Positions 34,071 to 45,679 are shown, counted from the stretch's first letter. The stretch is 64,000 nt of DNA from Hypomyces perniciosus (GCA_008477525.1 SPDT01000002.1:2666001-2730000); one strand, 5' to 3'. Notes: generated by a model not told the origin, from the letters alone. Numbers and translations are program-made.

Positions 34071-35291
34071 GGCTTTCGAGTCAAGACAGACGCTGATGGA
34101 ACGAACGGCTCTTGTGAAGCCTCCAAGTGCCGTTTCTGCCAGATGCAGGCTCGCATAGTGCCTCATGCGGTTAGACCCGCGACGTGGCTGCTGGAACCCC
34201 CACGCTAGTACCTCCCTGGGCCTCCCGGCACTCAGCCGCAGGGCGCTCGCCTACGAGCAGGGGAGTCAAAGGACGCCAGAGAAGGCACAAGTAGCAGTAC
34301 ATGAATCACTCGATACAATTGGCCTGACTGCAAAGTACTCCGTACCCAGTAACTGTCCGAGAGCCCCGCGAAATTGGCGCTCTACCTAGGTACTTCGTAG
34401 TAGTGCCTATTCTCTAGTTGGCACCTGTCGGTCGGGCGTGTGGCGCCCCCTCCTCTCAGACCTCGCAGACCCGCTCAGGAACCATCTCCTGTCAAGCCTC
34501 AATCATCAAGCCTCAGCATCACCAGCATCAGCACCGCATTACGAGTAGCATCAGGCCCAAACCAAAGAAAGGATCGCTGATGCCGCGCTGCCGTCTCTTC
34601 CCCACGTTTCACACCATCGAGCCTAGGCTCCCTAGCCTTTCTGGCCTTCTGGCCTCGTGGCCTGACGCCCAAGTTTCGTCGGTCCGAGAGCCCAAGTCCA
34701 AACTATCCCAATCGAATTCGCCGTCAGGTCACCTGTCACAGTCCTCAATGGCCATCACCGCCATCTGGGCCCTACGGGGAACATCCGTCCACCTGGACTT
34801 CCTGTTCTGCTCACCATGGCTGACCGAATCCCGTGTAAATAATGCGAAAGCCAGTCTTGATGGCGACGAGTGGAGGTTGCTAACCATATAGCCCCGACGT
34901 TATTGGCTTCTGCTGCCGTTGAATTTCTCCTGTATATCTCCGCCGTCCTTCTCACTGTTGATCTGCTGACCTGAATCGCTCCGCTATCGCCGGCCCACGA
35001 GCTTCTGTACTCGTACGCATTCTGGGGATTTAAGGGCATGTCCTCTGACTCTCTTCTCCCAAGGCAATTGTGAACGTCGGGCTCTCTCTGTCATTCTACA
35101 GTGTTTGTTGTGAACTCTTGCGTCTCAGACGAAACTCTCCGTACGATTTCCCCCTGATTTAGCCACTCCAAGGTTGAGATAGCAGCGAGAATCACTGCCC
35201 GCGAAACTTGTCCGCTGTTCAGTTGAACAACCTCCTCACTCGCTTCCTTCAGTTTCCTCACATATAATTGAATATAAAAAAAACAGCCAAA

Positions 35292-37091
35292 ATGAGTACT
35301 ACTACCTCTGAGCATCTCAAGCTCTGGTGGAAGCATGCCGTCATCTACCAGATCTACCCGGCATCCTTCTGCGACTCCAACGGCGACGGTATTGGCGATC
35401 TCCGAGGTATCATCTCCAAGCTAGACTATCTATGCAGCCTTGGTGTCAACGTCATTTGGGTGTGTCCCATGTACGAAAGCCCTCAGGTCGACGTGGGCTA
35501 CGATATTTCCAATTACCAGGATATCCACCGCCCCTACGGCACGCTACAGGACATGGAGGAGCTGATTCGCGAGACGCACGCCCGAGGCATGAAAATCATG
35601 CTCGACCTCGTCATTAATCACACATCCGACCAGCACCCCTGGTTCAAGGAGTCCCGGTCCAGCAAGGACAACGCCAAGCGAGACTGGTACATCTGGCGGC
35701 CCGCTAAGTACTCCCCCGACGGCAAGCGATTGCCTCCCAACAACTGGCGAGCCATCTTCGGCGGTGGCAGCGCCTGGGAATGGGACGAGGAGTCAGGCGA
35801 GTACTACCTTCACCTGTTCGCCAAGGAGCAGCCGGATACGAACTGGGAAAACCCTATTACCCGCAAGGCCCTCTATGACGAAGCCATGGAGTTCTGGCTT
35901 AAGCGCGGCGTCGACGGTTTCCGTATCGATACAGTCAACTTGTACAGCAAGCCGCAGTCATTTCCGGATGCCCCTGTAACTGACCCCGGCGCCCCCTTCC
36001 AGCCAGCCGGAATGTTGTATTGCAATGGCCCCCGGATGCACGAGTTCCTGTCCGAGATGAACGAAATCCTGGAAAGGTATGGCACCATCACCGTTGGAGA
36101 ACTTGGCTTGACCTACGACTTGTCCCGTGTCCTCAAGTATGTGAGTGCTGGGGCCAAGCAGTTGAACATGGTCTTCCAATTCGATGTGGTCGATGTTGGA
36201 CTAGGAAGCACACACAAGTTCGACACAACACCTAGGAACTGGGAACTCCCTCAGTTCAAGAAGGGCTTTGAGCGCCTGCAAAACGTTATCCGAGGCACAG
36301 ATGGTTGGACAACCGTCTTCCTCGAGAACCATGACCAGGCACGCTCTGTCTCGCGGTTCACTGATGACAGCCCTCAACACCGTGTTGCTGGTGCCAAGAT
36401 GCTCGCTCTGATGCAGACGTGTCTGAGTGGGACACAATTTGTGTACCAAGGTCAGGAAATTGGTTGCGTCAACGCACCAAAGGAGGGATACCCGATTGAG
36501 AACTACCTCGACCTCGACAGCTACCTCTATGTCGACTATGCCAGAGAGCGGCACGGCGAGGAAGGAGTAAAACAGGCATTTGATGCTCTGCAGTACTTGG
36601 CGCGTGATCACTCCCGCATTCCTATTGCGTGGAACGGTGAGCGCAAGTACGGAGGCTTCTCCGAGGCAGCGGAGAAGGCTGGTCAGAACGTCAAGGAGCC
36701 TTGGATGAAGTCTCATCCATTCGCCAGCGAGATCAATGTTGCCTCGCAACTTCACGACCCCAACAGCGTCTTGGCCTTTTGGCGAAGAGTTCTGGCCTTC
36801 CGCCGTGAGCACCAAGATCTTCTGGTCTATGGTGATTACCGAGTGTTGCGGGAAGAGGACAAGGAACTATACATGTTCGTGAAGGAGAACCCGCTCGGTG
36901 GTGGGTCAAACAAGGCGTTTGTTGTGCTCAACTTCACCTCAGAGGAGAAGCAATGGGAACAGCCCACGGCCAAGGAGCTCCAGTTTGAGGGTGCCCAGGC
37001 GAAGCTGGTTCCCCTTCTGTCGACCCATCGCGACAGAAGCGATGAGACGCTGGCTCCATTTGAAGGGCGTGTGTATCTCGTTACTTACTAG
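35292..37091 (+). CDS. Intracellular GH13 alpha-glucosidase (maltase/oligo-1,6-glucosidase type)
   Basis: Intronless, 599 residues from ATG at 35292; the longer frame begins at a TTG. No signal peptide, hence cytosolic. It starts WWKHAVIYQIYPASFCDSNGDG with the QIYPxSFxDSNGDGIGDLxG signature of the maltase/isomaltase subfamily. LDLVINHTSDQHPWF is region I. The nucleophile is D213 in GVDGFRIDTVN, the acid/base E270 in ITVGELG, the third acid D348 in FLENHDQARSVSRF. FVYQGQEIGC follows. It releases glucose from maltose and short alpha-glucosides, probably those imported by the transporter upstream. C-terminal beta-domain is complete (NKAFVVLNFTSEEKQW... to VYLVTY). The fungal leader just before the ATG is A-rich. 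Confidence 0.93.
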   Translation: MSTTTSEHLKLWWKHAVIYQIYPASFCDSNGDGIGDLRGIISKLDYLCSLGVNVIWVCPMYESPQVDVGYDISNYQDIHRPYGTLQDMEELIRETHARGMKIMLDLVINHTSDQHPWFKESRSSKDNAKRDWYIWRPAKYSPDGKRLPPNNWRAIFGGGSAWEWDEESGEYYLHLFAKEQPDTNWENPITRKALYDEAMEFWLKRGVDGFRIDTVNLYSKPQSFPDAPVTDPGAPFQPAGMLYCNGPRMHEFLSEMNEILERYGTITVGELGLTYDLSRVLKYVSAGAKQLNMVFQFDVVDVGLGSTHKFDTTPRNWELPQFKKGFERLQNVIRGTDGWTTVFLENHDQARSVSRFTDDSPQHRVAGAKMLALMQTCLSGTQFVYQGQEIGCVNAPKEGYPIENYLDLDSYLYVDYARERHGEEGVKQAFDALQYLARDHSRIPIAWNGERKYGGFSEAAEKAGQNVKEPWMKSHPFASEINVASQLHDPNSVLAFWRRVLAFRREHQDLLVYGDYRVLREEDKELYMFVKENPLGGGSNKAFVVLNFTSEEKQWEQPTAKELQFEGAQAKLVPLLSTHRDRSDETLAPFEGRVYLVTY

Positions 37092-38840
37092 TACGAGTAG
37101 CTGAAGGATGTAATAGACGGACAGGGTATAGAAGTCAGGCGTCACTCAGCCATTGTACATAGCAATAGTTTTTGATTGCAATGAAAAAAATCTCTACATT
37201 TGCAATTACGGGCACCAATAGTATAACTTGGACGATTCACCTGCACCTTGATGAACATCTGTGAAGTAGTAGTACTACCCAGACAAGGCGCACGAGCCCC
37301 CACAGGGGGCTGGTCTCGAATATAGACAGACCTGCATGAAGCCCAAAGCTCAACGACTTCTCAGCCCGGAGAGCTTGAAAAAGACGCAAACGCCAGGGTG
37401 TTGTGACGACTAGTCCCCCCCGTAGTACTTGGCTCACGTAATCTCCCATGCCGGAACGCAGGATCGGTAGCATTGGCCCCCTGTCGATAGTTGAAAAATC
37501 CCTACTGCTATAACTGAGGATCTGATTGATCACTCTGTAACTTTAATGATCCCACAGACAGTGGATAAGTCCTAGGAAGAATGGGTCGAGTTATTGTGGA
37601 GTCGCAAAGTCATGGGGCATATAGTATATGTAGGAACTGGGGTTGCTATCGTTCGTTGATCGTGACAGTGTGCTCTGACAAATGCTCCGACATCTTTGCA
37701 AGCTTACTCGTATGTATAGCTTTCAAACCCTTGTTATTCGGAACGTACGAATCCAGAGCAGTTTAGCAGACACTCTTATTTGACTCTTTAAATCTGACGT
37801 GACTCCACTCGGCCGGAGCAACCGAAGATGCCAGCTGCCGAAAGCCGGGAGCTTTCTTTTCTCGTTTAGTTTTTTTTCCTTTTTTTTCCTTTTTCCCAAC
37901 GGGTTCTTCTCTCTCATTTCGCTTGTGGGTGTGTTGATAGCAATGTCTGACTCGTGCGTAGGTGTTAAGCTGCATATACTACTATCTGCATGCTCAGAAA
38001 ACCCGACCGACATAGCGCCGTGACGAGTGACAGCTCCCTGCGGCGATCTGAGCTCCGAAAGCCAAGACTGCGCCCCAAGGACGGAGCATAGCATGGTACA
38101 CCCCTGAAGGGGGGGGCGTATAACTACATACTGCTAGTAACTGACGGATATCGTACGATCGCCAAGGGCGCTCTAAATGTCTCCTCTCTCTCCCTCTTGG
38201 GGGCGAGAGTGAGGGAATATCCCGGTGACGCCGAGAGATTGAGGCTGATGATGGGTCGTTGGTGAAGCTAGCCTAGATGGGCTCGATGTGCCAATCCAGA
38301 GAGATGCAAGCAAGGGTGTTAGGGCTTGGCTTGTGTCAGGAGGCGTAGGTGGTCTGTTCGTTGTCACTACTACTGCTTCGATCGAAGCATTGGCGTTTTT
38401 CTAGAAGGGCCGTTTATGAGTAGAGTAGAAGCTTGAGGGCTCATAAGCTGGGCAAAAAGCAGCATGGGCTAAATGCTGATGTGGAATTGCCAGATGCAAC
38501 GGAATATACGGAGTAGTATATATTAGGTATATTAAGTGCCGCCCCATTATTGTGTCCGTACGAAGTAGTGCTCCATACGGGAGTCTCAAAATAACATACA
38601 GAGGGCCTCTCTTTCAGTAAGCTAGGAGTTAGTAGTAATCGTAGTACTAGTGAATGCTACTAGTTGTAGCACTAGTAGTTTCGAAAATTCTTCTAGAAGG
38701 CGTTCTAGATCGGCATTTGCTACTCCGCGGACTCATAGACAAAAAAAAAAAGTGAGTCCAATTATACACGAAATGCTCCGTAGTAATGCTAGCATTGAGG
38801 GTGGAGACTTGGTTTCTCTATTCAGCTAGAATCAAATAGC
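37092..38840. other. Intergenic, no gene seen
   Basis: 3' of the alpha-glucosidase. ORFs are short and lack features. T-rich tracts near 37870-37900, TACGGAGTA at 38507 and ACTAGT/TAGTAGT words near 38625-38690. Confidence 0.5.
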
Positions 38841-38847
38841 AAAAAAA
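38841..38847 (-). terminator. Pol III terminator of tRNA-Leu
   Basis: Seven T on the minus strand (A run on the plus strand) about 17 bases beyond the 3' end of the tRNA, as expected for RNA polymerase III release. Confidence 0.6.
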
Positions 38848-38863
38848 GAACTGTGAGTTCGTA

Positions 38864-38975
38864 TGACACCTGAGGGATTCGAACCCTCGCCTATTACTAG
38901 ACCGCGAAGAGATCGTTCGAATTGCTTCGAAACAGGACCTGAACACGGCGCCTTAGACCACTCGGCCAAAGTGCC
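38864..38975 (-). tRNA. tRNA-Leu(CAG) with 30-nt intron
   Basis: Read on the minus strand. The acceptor stem GGCACTT pairs with AGGTGTC (two G-U), discriminator A. D-arm is GCCGAGTGGTCTAAGGC. Anticodon stem CCGTG pairs with CGCGG, loop TTCAGG-T, anticodon CAG. A long variable arm (TCTA/TAGG) marks a class II tRNA, and T-arm GAGGG-TTCGAAT-CCCTC follows. The intron of 30 nt sits after position 37 and includes CCTG, complementary to the CAGG of the anticodon loop, the usual pairing of nuclear pre-tRNA introns. The mature tRNA would be 82 nt before CCA. Internal A and B boxes are intact. Confidence 0.9.
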
Positions 38976-39299
38976 TATTGGAATTGATGAAAGTGGCTTC
39001 TCTGTCCAAACTCAAAAGCCGCCCGACACGAAGACAGCCGCCTACCCTACAGATATCACACATTTTTTAGATGCGAAAAAATGACAATTATGTTGGACGA
39101 GTATCATTATGAGATTTAAGTATATCTTACTGTTATCCTATCTCTACTATGTTTATTCTAATTCACACCATTTTATCCAAATTCTATAAGTACGCTTTAT
39201 AGTTGTTGTGAGTCCTTTCATCTCACGCGGAATCCCTCTATACGCCTGTCATAATGACTCTCCACTCATGATCTATCTAGGTTTCAAAGAGAGCTCATT
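38976..39299. other. Intergenic, tRNA 5' flank
   Basis: AT-rich; nothing coding seen. Confidence 0.5.
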
Positions 39300-41709
39300 C
39301 TACCCAAACCCCACCCGTATGTTCAAGATAGAACTCTGCAGCTTCTGAATCAAATCATACGAGTAAAGGCATCTCATACCCGCTATCGTGATCGGAGATC
39401 GGCTTTGGGTAGTATCTTGCACCTTCGTATCAGCTCTGCCGTCTGCAAGCAGGATCCACAGCGGCATGGATCCATGAAGACAATCTCGATTCATATCGGG
39501 CCTTTCCTATCTTCGACAATAGCAGCTACTTTATCACGCCTATCTTTCCCCATATTAAAGCTTCTATAAGATATCTTTTGCCATGACGATGAGCAGAAAT
39601 CTAGCTCGATGCCCTTCGAACCAAAGACAAGTTAAAATGCAGGCATTGCTAACACAACACAGAGCCCGTGGTAGCAGTGAAATACCACGCTCATACTATA
39701 CATTTACATCGACATCTCCCTGCCCGGAGATGTGAAACCACTTCCTCATGACCTCCAAGTAATGCTACATGAAAAGGATCTAACTCTTGGCATCCGGTTC
39801 GTTTACATTGACTTGGCATGTCGAGATACATTTCGACGGCCACGATGTTTCCCGTTGTGTGCACTTCATAGTGCCATGATGCTGGTCTTGAAACCCCCCT
39901 CTCATTACTTTTGCCAGACCCAAGGGGTACTCGAAGAATATGCTCATTCCTGATAGCGTGTATCAAATGGTCATGGGCCTTATCGCCGCCGTTATTTGGA
40001 TCAATTTCATCTCTGGCTAGAGGGAACTTAATGATAGCTTCACTCCCCCCATCGAGGCGTTGTGCTAAGGCAATCTCGAATCACGATTAACGCGGTCATC
40101 GTCTAGGAGAGTTTTGATCAAGATCCAATGCAATCATCAATTTGAAATAAAGAAAATCCGGGGGTCAGATTTGGCTGTTTGACGCCTTGATCGAGGGAGT
40201 TTGCGTATGTGGGTCATTTAATAAATGCTTAATAATTTGACTGCATATAATAATAGTACCTATCATTGACAGTCAGCTTACCTACTTTGGACTGGCAGAT
40301 AAGTTGCATCAAGATAGGGTTTATTTCGGCTAACAGTAGCAACTCTATAATAGCCCTGGAATAATTGTGCTCCTTTACTAGAATATTCCGAGATTAGTCC
40401 CGTCCTTACTCCGTACATCTAATCTAGATCCAGCAAATCCCTAGGTCGTGTTCTCTCTTGCCAAAACACAGGCCATCCGGCACGATAAAGACTGACTTCT
40501 ATAGCGGTCCATAACCGCGCCATTGAATACAGCTCGAGGACAAGTGTTCAGCAACAATCAACTCGCAATTAGCCAATAAAACACTGAATAACGACGCTTC
40601 AGAGCTCGGGCTTTATAAGAAGGTGTAGGGAGGCGCGTTGACTCTACTCGTAGATGGGGGCATGCTTACTAGTATTAACGCAGCCGTGTCGCATTTTCGC
40701 GTTCGTATAAACTCATCACATCAACTAACCGTCTAGAACATAGCGTAGTTATCGCATCATCTCACAGTCGTCTCACCACGTCATACACTCCACCAAAGAG
40801 ATAAGAAATAGGGGCCCCTACGACGCTAAATAATACAATAATAACAAGGGCCTAGGTCTATATGAATGACTTTAATTCATTTACATTTTTGGCTAGCTGA
40901 CTTCTTGGGGCTAACTTGACTTCGCTATCAAGGCCATACAACGAGCTGAAAAAATCTCAGTGTGACCTCTTTGTGCCGCCTAGCTCATAAGAATTTGCGT
41001 TCCGGGTGTCCAAGTCAGCGTTACTGTGGGCCAAAAGGGCTGCGGCAACTATGAGTTCTGGAGACCCAGCTGGTCTGACCTCGGGCATAGATTGGGTTTG
41101 AGACCCTCCTAGTCGTGCTCTCATAAAAAAGAAGGAAGGATTCAGGCCGATATCGTTAAGAAGCAGTTTCGGTGCTTCCGAATGCCCGTTCTATGCGATA
41201 TAGTTTGCTGGGTGGTTGCTGCATTGGCAATATGGGTTGACATCACTTCTGGCTAAGAGTTGCAAAACTATCGCTCTATGTCCATACCGCGCAGCAAAGC
41301 ATACCGGCATTTGACCAGACGTGGCCCTTGCGCCTGCATTGATGCCGTCGATTGCGAGCAACAGATTTACCACCGACTCATGTCCATGTTCTGCGGCTAG
41401 ATGAAGTGGCGTCAATTCGGTATAGGGGGCTCTGAGCTCGATGTCCGCACCTGCATCGATTAGTCTTTTGACTGTTCTTGGATTACCTCGACAACAAGCC
41501 CAGAGCAGCTCCCAGCTTCCATGTTCTCTGACATGTTTGTGGTAGAGAATAGGACACAAATGAGTGTATAGACCCGAGTTGGCTTTTGACAGGGCGAGAA
41601 GGGATGGCAAGGGAAGTAACTCAATGATGAGCTCTAAGAGTTCGGGAGGCATACTCAGCAAAGTTGCTGGGGAATTCTCGCGGGATACCATATCTGAGGT
41701 TGATGGCAT
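39300..41709 (-). pseudogene. Decayed F-box/ankyrin-repeat gene
   Basis: The 5' part at 41191-41709 is still open for 172 residues. An F-box (LLSMPPELLELIIELLPLPSLLALSKANSGLY) is followed by ankyrin repeats ELLWACCRGNPRTVKRLIDAGAD, TPLHLAAEHGHESVVNLLL and PVCFAARYGHRAIVLQLL. The frame then stops early. Further ankyrin-like debris follows on the same strand: a piece near 40980-41110 with ELIVAAALLAHSNADLDTRN, one at 39691-39966 with FHVALLGGHEEVVSHL, and a weak one at 39300-39494. I read this as one degraded gene related in layout to the intact F-box/ankyrin gene at 7.7 kb. Whether the short 5' ORF is still expressed is open. Joining of the distant pieces is inference. Confidence 0.55.
39967..40980. 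other. AT-rich sequence inside the decayed ankyrin locus
   Basis: No ORF of interest. One TACTCCGTAC word at 40407. Possibly the most eroded part of the gene, or inserted non-coding DNA. Confidence 0.4.
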
Positions 41710-42980
41710 ACACTTTTTTAAATTCTTGTTTTTTAGAGAGCTGTATGCAGGTAGTGGTGGTGGTCATGAAAGATTGTATTACGAGGTCCTGGAAGGCAGA
41801 TATCGACTCAATATATAAGGTTACGTGACTCTCGAACAACAGCAGAGGGCATCTGGACTGAACAGATCACAACACACGAATGATAGCAACCGAAAGAAAA
41901 TAGAAAGGAATAGAAAGAAGAAGCAGGAGCCGTTCAGTTTGAACGAGAATGCCCGAGTTAATTGACGTAAACAAAGCTTTGAGTCTTTGGTCTTCCTTGA
42001 CTTGTTCTTTGTGTGACATGAGTGTTTACATGAAACACAAGGATGTAACGAGAAGGTTGATCCAAAATCCTTTGTTTAGATGATACAAAGTTAAAAAAAC
42101 ACGATCTAAAAAACAAAAAATACACAAAAAGCGAACACTCAAATAATTGTGGATTGCACGAACATGAAGATGCATGTCCAAGATAGGATATTGAAGATTG
42201 ACTCCAGTAAAATAATTTTGCCGTGATGAATGAATGCAACTCCCAAGTTCAAACATGTTCCCTCCGGTTCTGAAAATATCTTGCCAACACCCATGTTGCA
42301 AAGAACTTCTGAGACCCATCTCTTCCAGCGCTAAAGGCAGGATTCCCTCCTTCACCCTCACCCGGAAGGCATTGGCAGCTAGCAACTGCTGGGTTCATTC
42401 ACCCCGATGTCCTTAAATATCTCGTCATATTCGCTCCCGAGTTTATTAACAGTCCTTTTCGGTTATCCGACTTGTAGTTGTATAGTGTGGTGGTCGCATG
42501 TGTGGAGTGATGAGGGAGCCATCCATGGGCTGGTGGACTTGCGCCTATCTCCTTCGATGATTCCCCCTACACCATTTGGGGAGAGAATAATTGAGTTCTA
42601 AGAAGTCAAACTTGGGAATAAACGTAAAATTCGTGTGCTGTAGAGTGTAATAGTCAGCTTTTCACCGCTTTTGAAGCCCTTATTCACAGCATTCCATCGC
42701 TCACCCCTGGACTGGCAAGCGACGCCCCTTCTTGACTGAACCATGCCGCGCGATTCTTCGCCATTTGTCACCTTGAATAGCAGCAGATGGTGGTCCTAAA
42801 TATTTGAACAATGGAACCGAGCATACGTGAAGACAACCAGGTCTGGATTTGCTCGTTTCCATCCGATATTCTGGGTTCCGGTGTTCGTGATGGAGGCACC
42901 ATGCATGCTGTTCAAGTCGGAATCATGTCCGAAAAGAGAGCAGAATGAGAATCACCATATGCCCCAATAGTGCCCGAAAT
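41710..42980. other. Intergenic, possible gene debris at 42.0-42.4 kb
   Basis: On the minus strand a 119-codon frame at 42026-42385 starts protein-like (FRVRVKEGILPLALEEMGL) but becomes Phe/Leu-rich and AT-rich. No family was recognised and two frames are about equally plausible, so no gene is called. Confidence 0.35.
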
Positions 42981-43268
42981 TTACAGCAATTTCCAGTTGG
43001 CTAATCCTGGTGCTTGGGACGGAGCTTCATGGTGGGATTCGGCGCCAACAAAGGATTTAGCTCCTGCAACAGTAGTGGCGAGCTCTTCTCCGGTCTCCTC
43101 AATATTCAAGCGGGTTTTACTATCAGACGGCATCACAAATACGATCCCAATGCCATAGAGGGCAACCAAACTGAGAGCGGCAATGAGTTTCACACAATCA
43201 TTGCGCCGTCGCCGTCTTCGTTGGGGAGAGATTGGCTCGAATACTCTTTTGTAGTCTTGCCTCGTCAG
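42981..43268 (-). pseudogene. Fragment encoding a single-pass membrane protein
   Basis: An open minus-strand frame runs from just after a TGA near 43270 to the stop at 42981. It reads SALTRQDYKRVFEPISPQ, then six Arg, then one hydrophobic segment KLIAALSLVALYGIGIVFV, then an acidic/polar tail (NIEETGEELATTVAGAKSF). The Arg cluster before the hydrophobic helix fits a type II or N-in membrane anchor. There is no ATG start in the frame before the helix, only GTG, so an upstream exon would be needed; none was found. It could be the end of a spliced gene or a remnant. Family not recognised. Confidence 0.3.
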
Positions 43269-43536
43269 CGCACTGTTCGGACTGGTAGGAGCTCAAAACT
43301 CCAAGCCTGACGGCCCTACTATATTACGAAATATATGGAATTTTAATGCCTGTAATACTGTCTTGTTGGGGGATGACCGTAGTTCCGTGGAAGCGCAGTA
43401 CCATATCACCTAGCACCCATCCTTGGAACGGAAGTTGGACACAGTTCTTCAGCAGCAATGCCATGCAGCCAAGTTCGTAGGGAACAGTCCAGTGTAGTAG
43501 ATGGAAAAACACCGGGTCATTTACTGTAATCTTGAT

Positions 43537-44874
43537 CTACCAAGGTGAGTGACACGGCTCATATAAGCGGTCCATAGGGTGCTCCTCATCTGCATTGTGA
43601 TTCCGTCGGGCCCAAACACATGGGATTTCACGCCACCCCGGACCAAGATCGCGATGTCCGAGGCACAACCAATACCCATCTATCCCTGAAGCATATTCAT
43701 CGAGGCGTCTCCAAAGTCTTTCGCATTCACGGTTGCGGCCTTCAAAGTATTGTGTCCCATCGCGCATAGCTTGCCACTTACGTGGGCCGTAACTCGAACT
43801 AGGGATAGCGATCAAGCAAAGCTGGAGAGCATCAAACATTTTAATCATGGTTTCCACGGGGTTTAAGATCTGGTCCTCAACCAGTGTGTACTTTGTCTCT
43901 TCAGAGGCATGGCCTCCGAGACATGGATCACCGGGAATGAACAAGTCGCCTTGAATGGAAATGTATAGGTTCCTGACATTGGGGAAGATGGTAGGCGTTT
44001 TCTCAATAAGGGTGACGAAAGTGTTGTAGTCAGAAGATAGTATGTCTTGTGGCTCTTGGTCTCTGAAGGGATGGATCTTCCAGACCATTTGTACGGATGT
44101 AATTGATGCCAGTCTGGATGGTAACAGAAGCTTTGGCAAGCTGAGTATCAACTGCGAACTTGCAAGGTGGAAGTTATTTGTTGAGTATAAGACATCAACG
44201 CCCTCAGAATACCTTGAGATCCAGCTAGTTTAGCATGAAGTCATCACTTGATCGTGCTAGGGAAACACTCACGCTTGTTGACATGAGAGTAACCAGCCCA
44301 TGGCGCCGATCCGGTGCTGGTCAGGAATAGAACCCCTGTCGGACTCGCACTGTGGTTGAGGTGGGCCAAACTTGCATTGGTCCTCCCATGGTTCACCCTC
44401 CACGCGGATCCAGACCAAGTCAAACACCGTGCCAGGTCTGTGGCATACGGAACTCCACCAGTGCCACGTCTTGGGCTTCCACTTGTCGGTTCGCAGGTAG
44501 TTCCGTGGCTGGGAGCAGCCCTCGAATGGCGATGCCGATGGGTCACTTTGTTCAACGACATTGCGGGCTCCATGCCGTGTGACTGGAAACTTCAGAGGGA
44601 TCCTGGGATGGTTGAAATCGAGCTCCATGTGGAATGTCTCGCCCCCAAAGGCCTGGATCAGGATCTTGCGACAGAGCTCGCGGGGCAGCATCTTGAAGAG
44701 AAGGCTCTTATCCGCGCTGCTAGTCGGTTGCGAGGAGGGTGTCAACGGGCGCGGGCGAGGATCGGACAGAAATTGCATTGGAGGCGGCTGGCCCGATGCC
44801 AAGATGAACGGGTTCTTGACATGCTCTCGCATCCATTCCATGGCAGAGGGCTTTGAGAAGCCTAGGAACGCCAT
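43537..44874 (-). CDS. DUF7730-type fungal protein
   Basis: Exons 44273-44874 and 43537-44224 (intron 48 nt, GTGAGT...CTAG), 429 residues. The splice joins GWLLSCQQA to WISRYSEGVDVLYSTNNFHL in frame. After a Pro-rich N-terminus comes LLFKMLPRELCRKILIQAFGGETFHMEL, a degenerate F-box-like start typical of DUF7730 proteins. It is followed by WHWWSSVCHR and the characteristic Cys/Arg-Ser-Glu-Gly-x-x-x-Leu-Tyr-x-Thr-Asn-x-Phe segment. Such proteins are abundant and uncharacterised in filamentous fungi. No catalytic residues, signal peptide or membrane segment are apparent. The family name is from recognition only. Confidence 0.72.
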
Positions 44875-45679
44875 AGTGCAATGACTGACCCGAGACTAGG
44901 GCAACTTGATGGATTAGACGGAGAGTTGAGGGTTGAATTGGACCTACATAGTGAATCTTGATGAAAGGAGAGTCTTCGCCTGCTCAGGGGCAGCAGACTT
45001 GGTAGGTTTGACCATGTAAAATCATGATCCAACAGCCAACAACTAACAAGGCTGGGCGTTGATGAGCGGATCCCTGTCTGCTCACCGGTCCGCCAAGGGC
45101 GCCAAATTGGATGTGATGTGATTCGGAGTATACGTATTGTCGTCACTAAATGCAGGGAACACAAGATAGGCTGAATCAGACATTTCTTTCACCTCAGCCT
45201 GAGTGAGCCTGACAAAATAATGCTAAGAAGAAATGAAGATATCAGTACGGAGTACTCCGTAGGTAGTAAGAACTAGGTGAGGTATGAGCCGGTTGCGTTC
45301 ACCCATCTTCCGATGATCCTTCAGGTACGAAGAACATGATCCACATGTAATCGCTTCGCCCCCAAACTCCATAATTCGATTCTATATTAAGCACATCACT
45401 CCTACTAGTACGAGGTCAATGCGGACGTGTGCATGTCTTATGATAGAAAGACTTATGCACAACTCATGTTCTAAACTGGCAGCAAACAATTTACGATGTG
45501 TTAAACATGTCTCAAAATAAGACGACTATGATTAAGGGCAATTTGACCGAGTCCACTAAGATACATTCTGATGATCAACACGGCCATCAATCCCATTCCA
45601 TATTGCCCAAAAAAAGATCCAAACTATGTAACGAATGCGACGGTGCATCGTCTTCCTACTGTGTCCTCGCCATTTCCAT
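44875..45679. other. Intergenic, DUF7730 promoter and P450 3' region
   Basis: No gene seen. Contains the perfect 16-bp palindrome at 45246-45261. Confidence 0.5.
45246..45261. repeat. Perfect 16-bp palindrome, TACTCCGTA family
   Basis: TACGGAGTACTCCGTA equals its own reverse complement. Here the two words are joined tail to tail, the opposite arrangement to 5753-5770. Confidence 0.85.

Larger units (their letters stand above)
31735..35291. other. 3.5-kb divergent intergenic region, transporter/alpha-glucosidase
   Basis: No convincing gene. It holds (TGCAG)5 at 32386, AGT triplets near 33171-33190, GAGAAAG repeats near 33525-33543, a T17 run at 34054 and TACTCCGTA words at 31974, 33686 and 34335. 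An open frame at 34418-34891 (+) is Ser/Pro/Gln-biased and has no homology I recognise. Length and position suit a long regulated promoter, but no regulator site was verified. Confidence 0.5.

Noticed and set aside
34418..34891. 157-codon ORF upstream of the alpha-glucosidase
   Set aside because: Composition is Ser/Pro/Gln biased without domain features or splice support; more likely promoter or leader.
42981..43193. 70-residue secreted protein starting KLIAALSLVALYG
   Set aside because: The apparent start is GTG and the frame stays open upstream through an Arg cluster, so it is a membrane segment in a longer frame, not a signal peptide.
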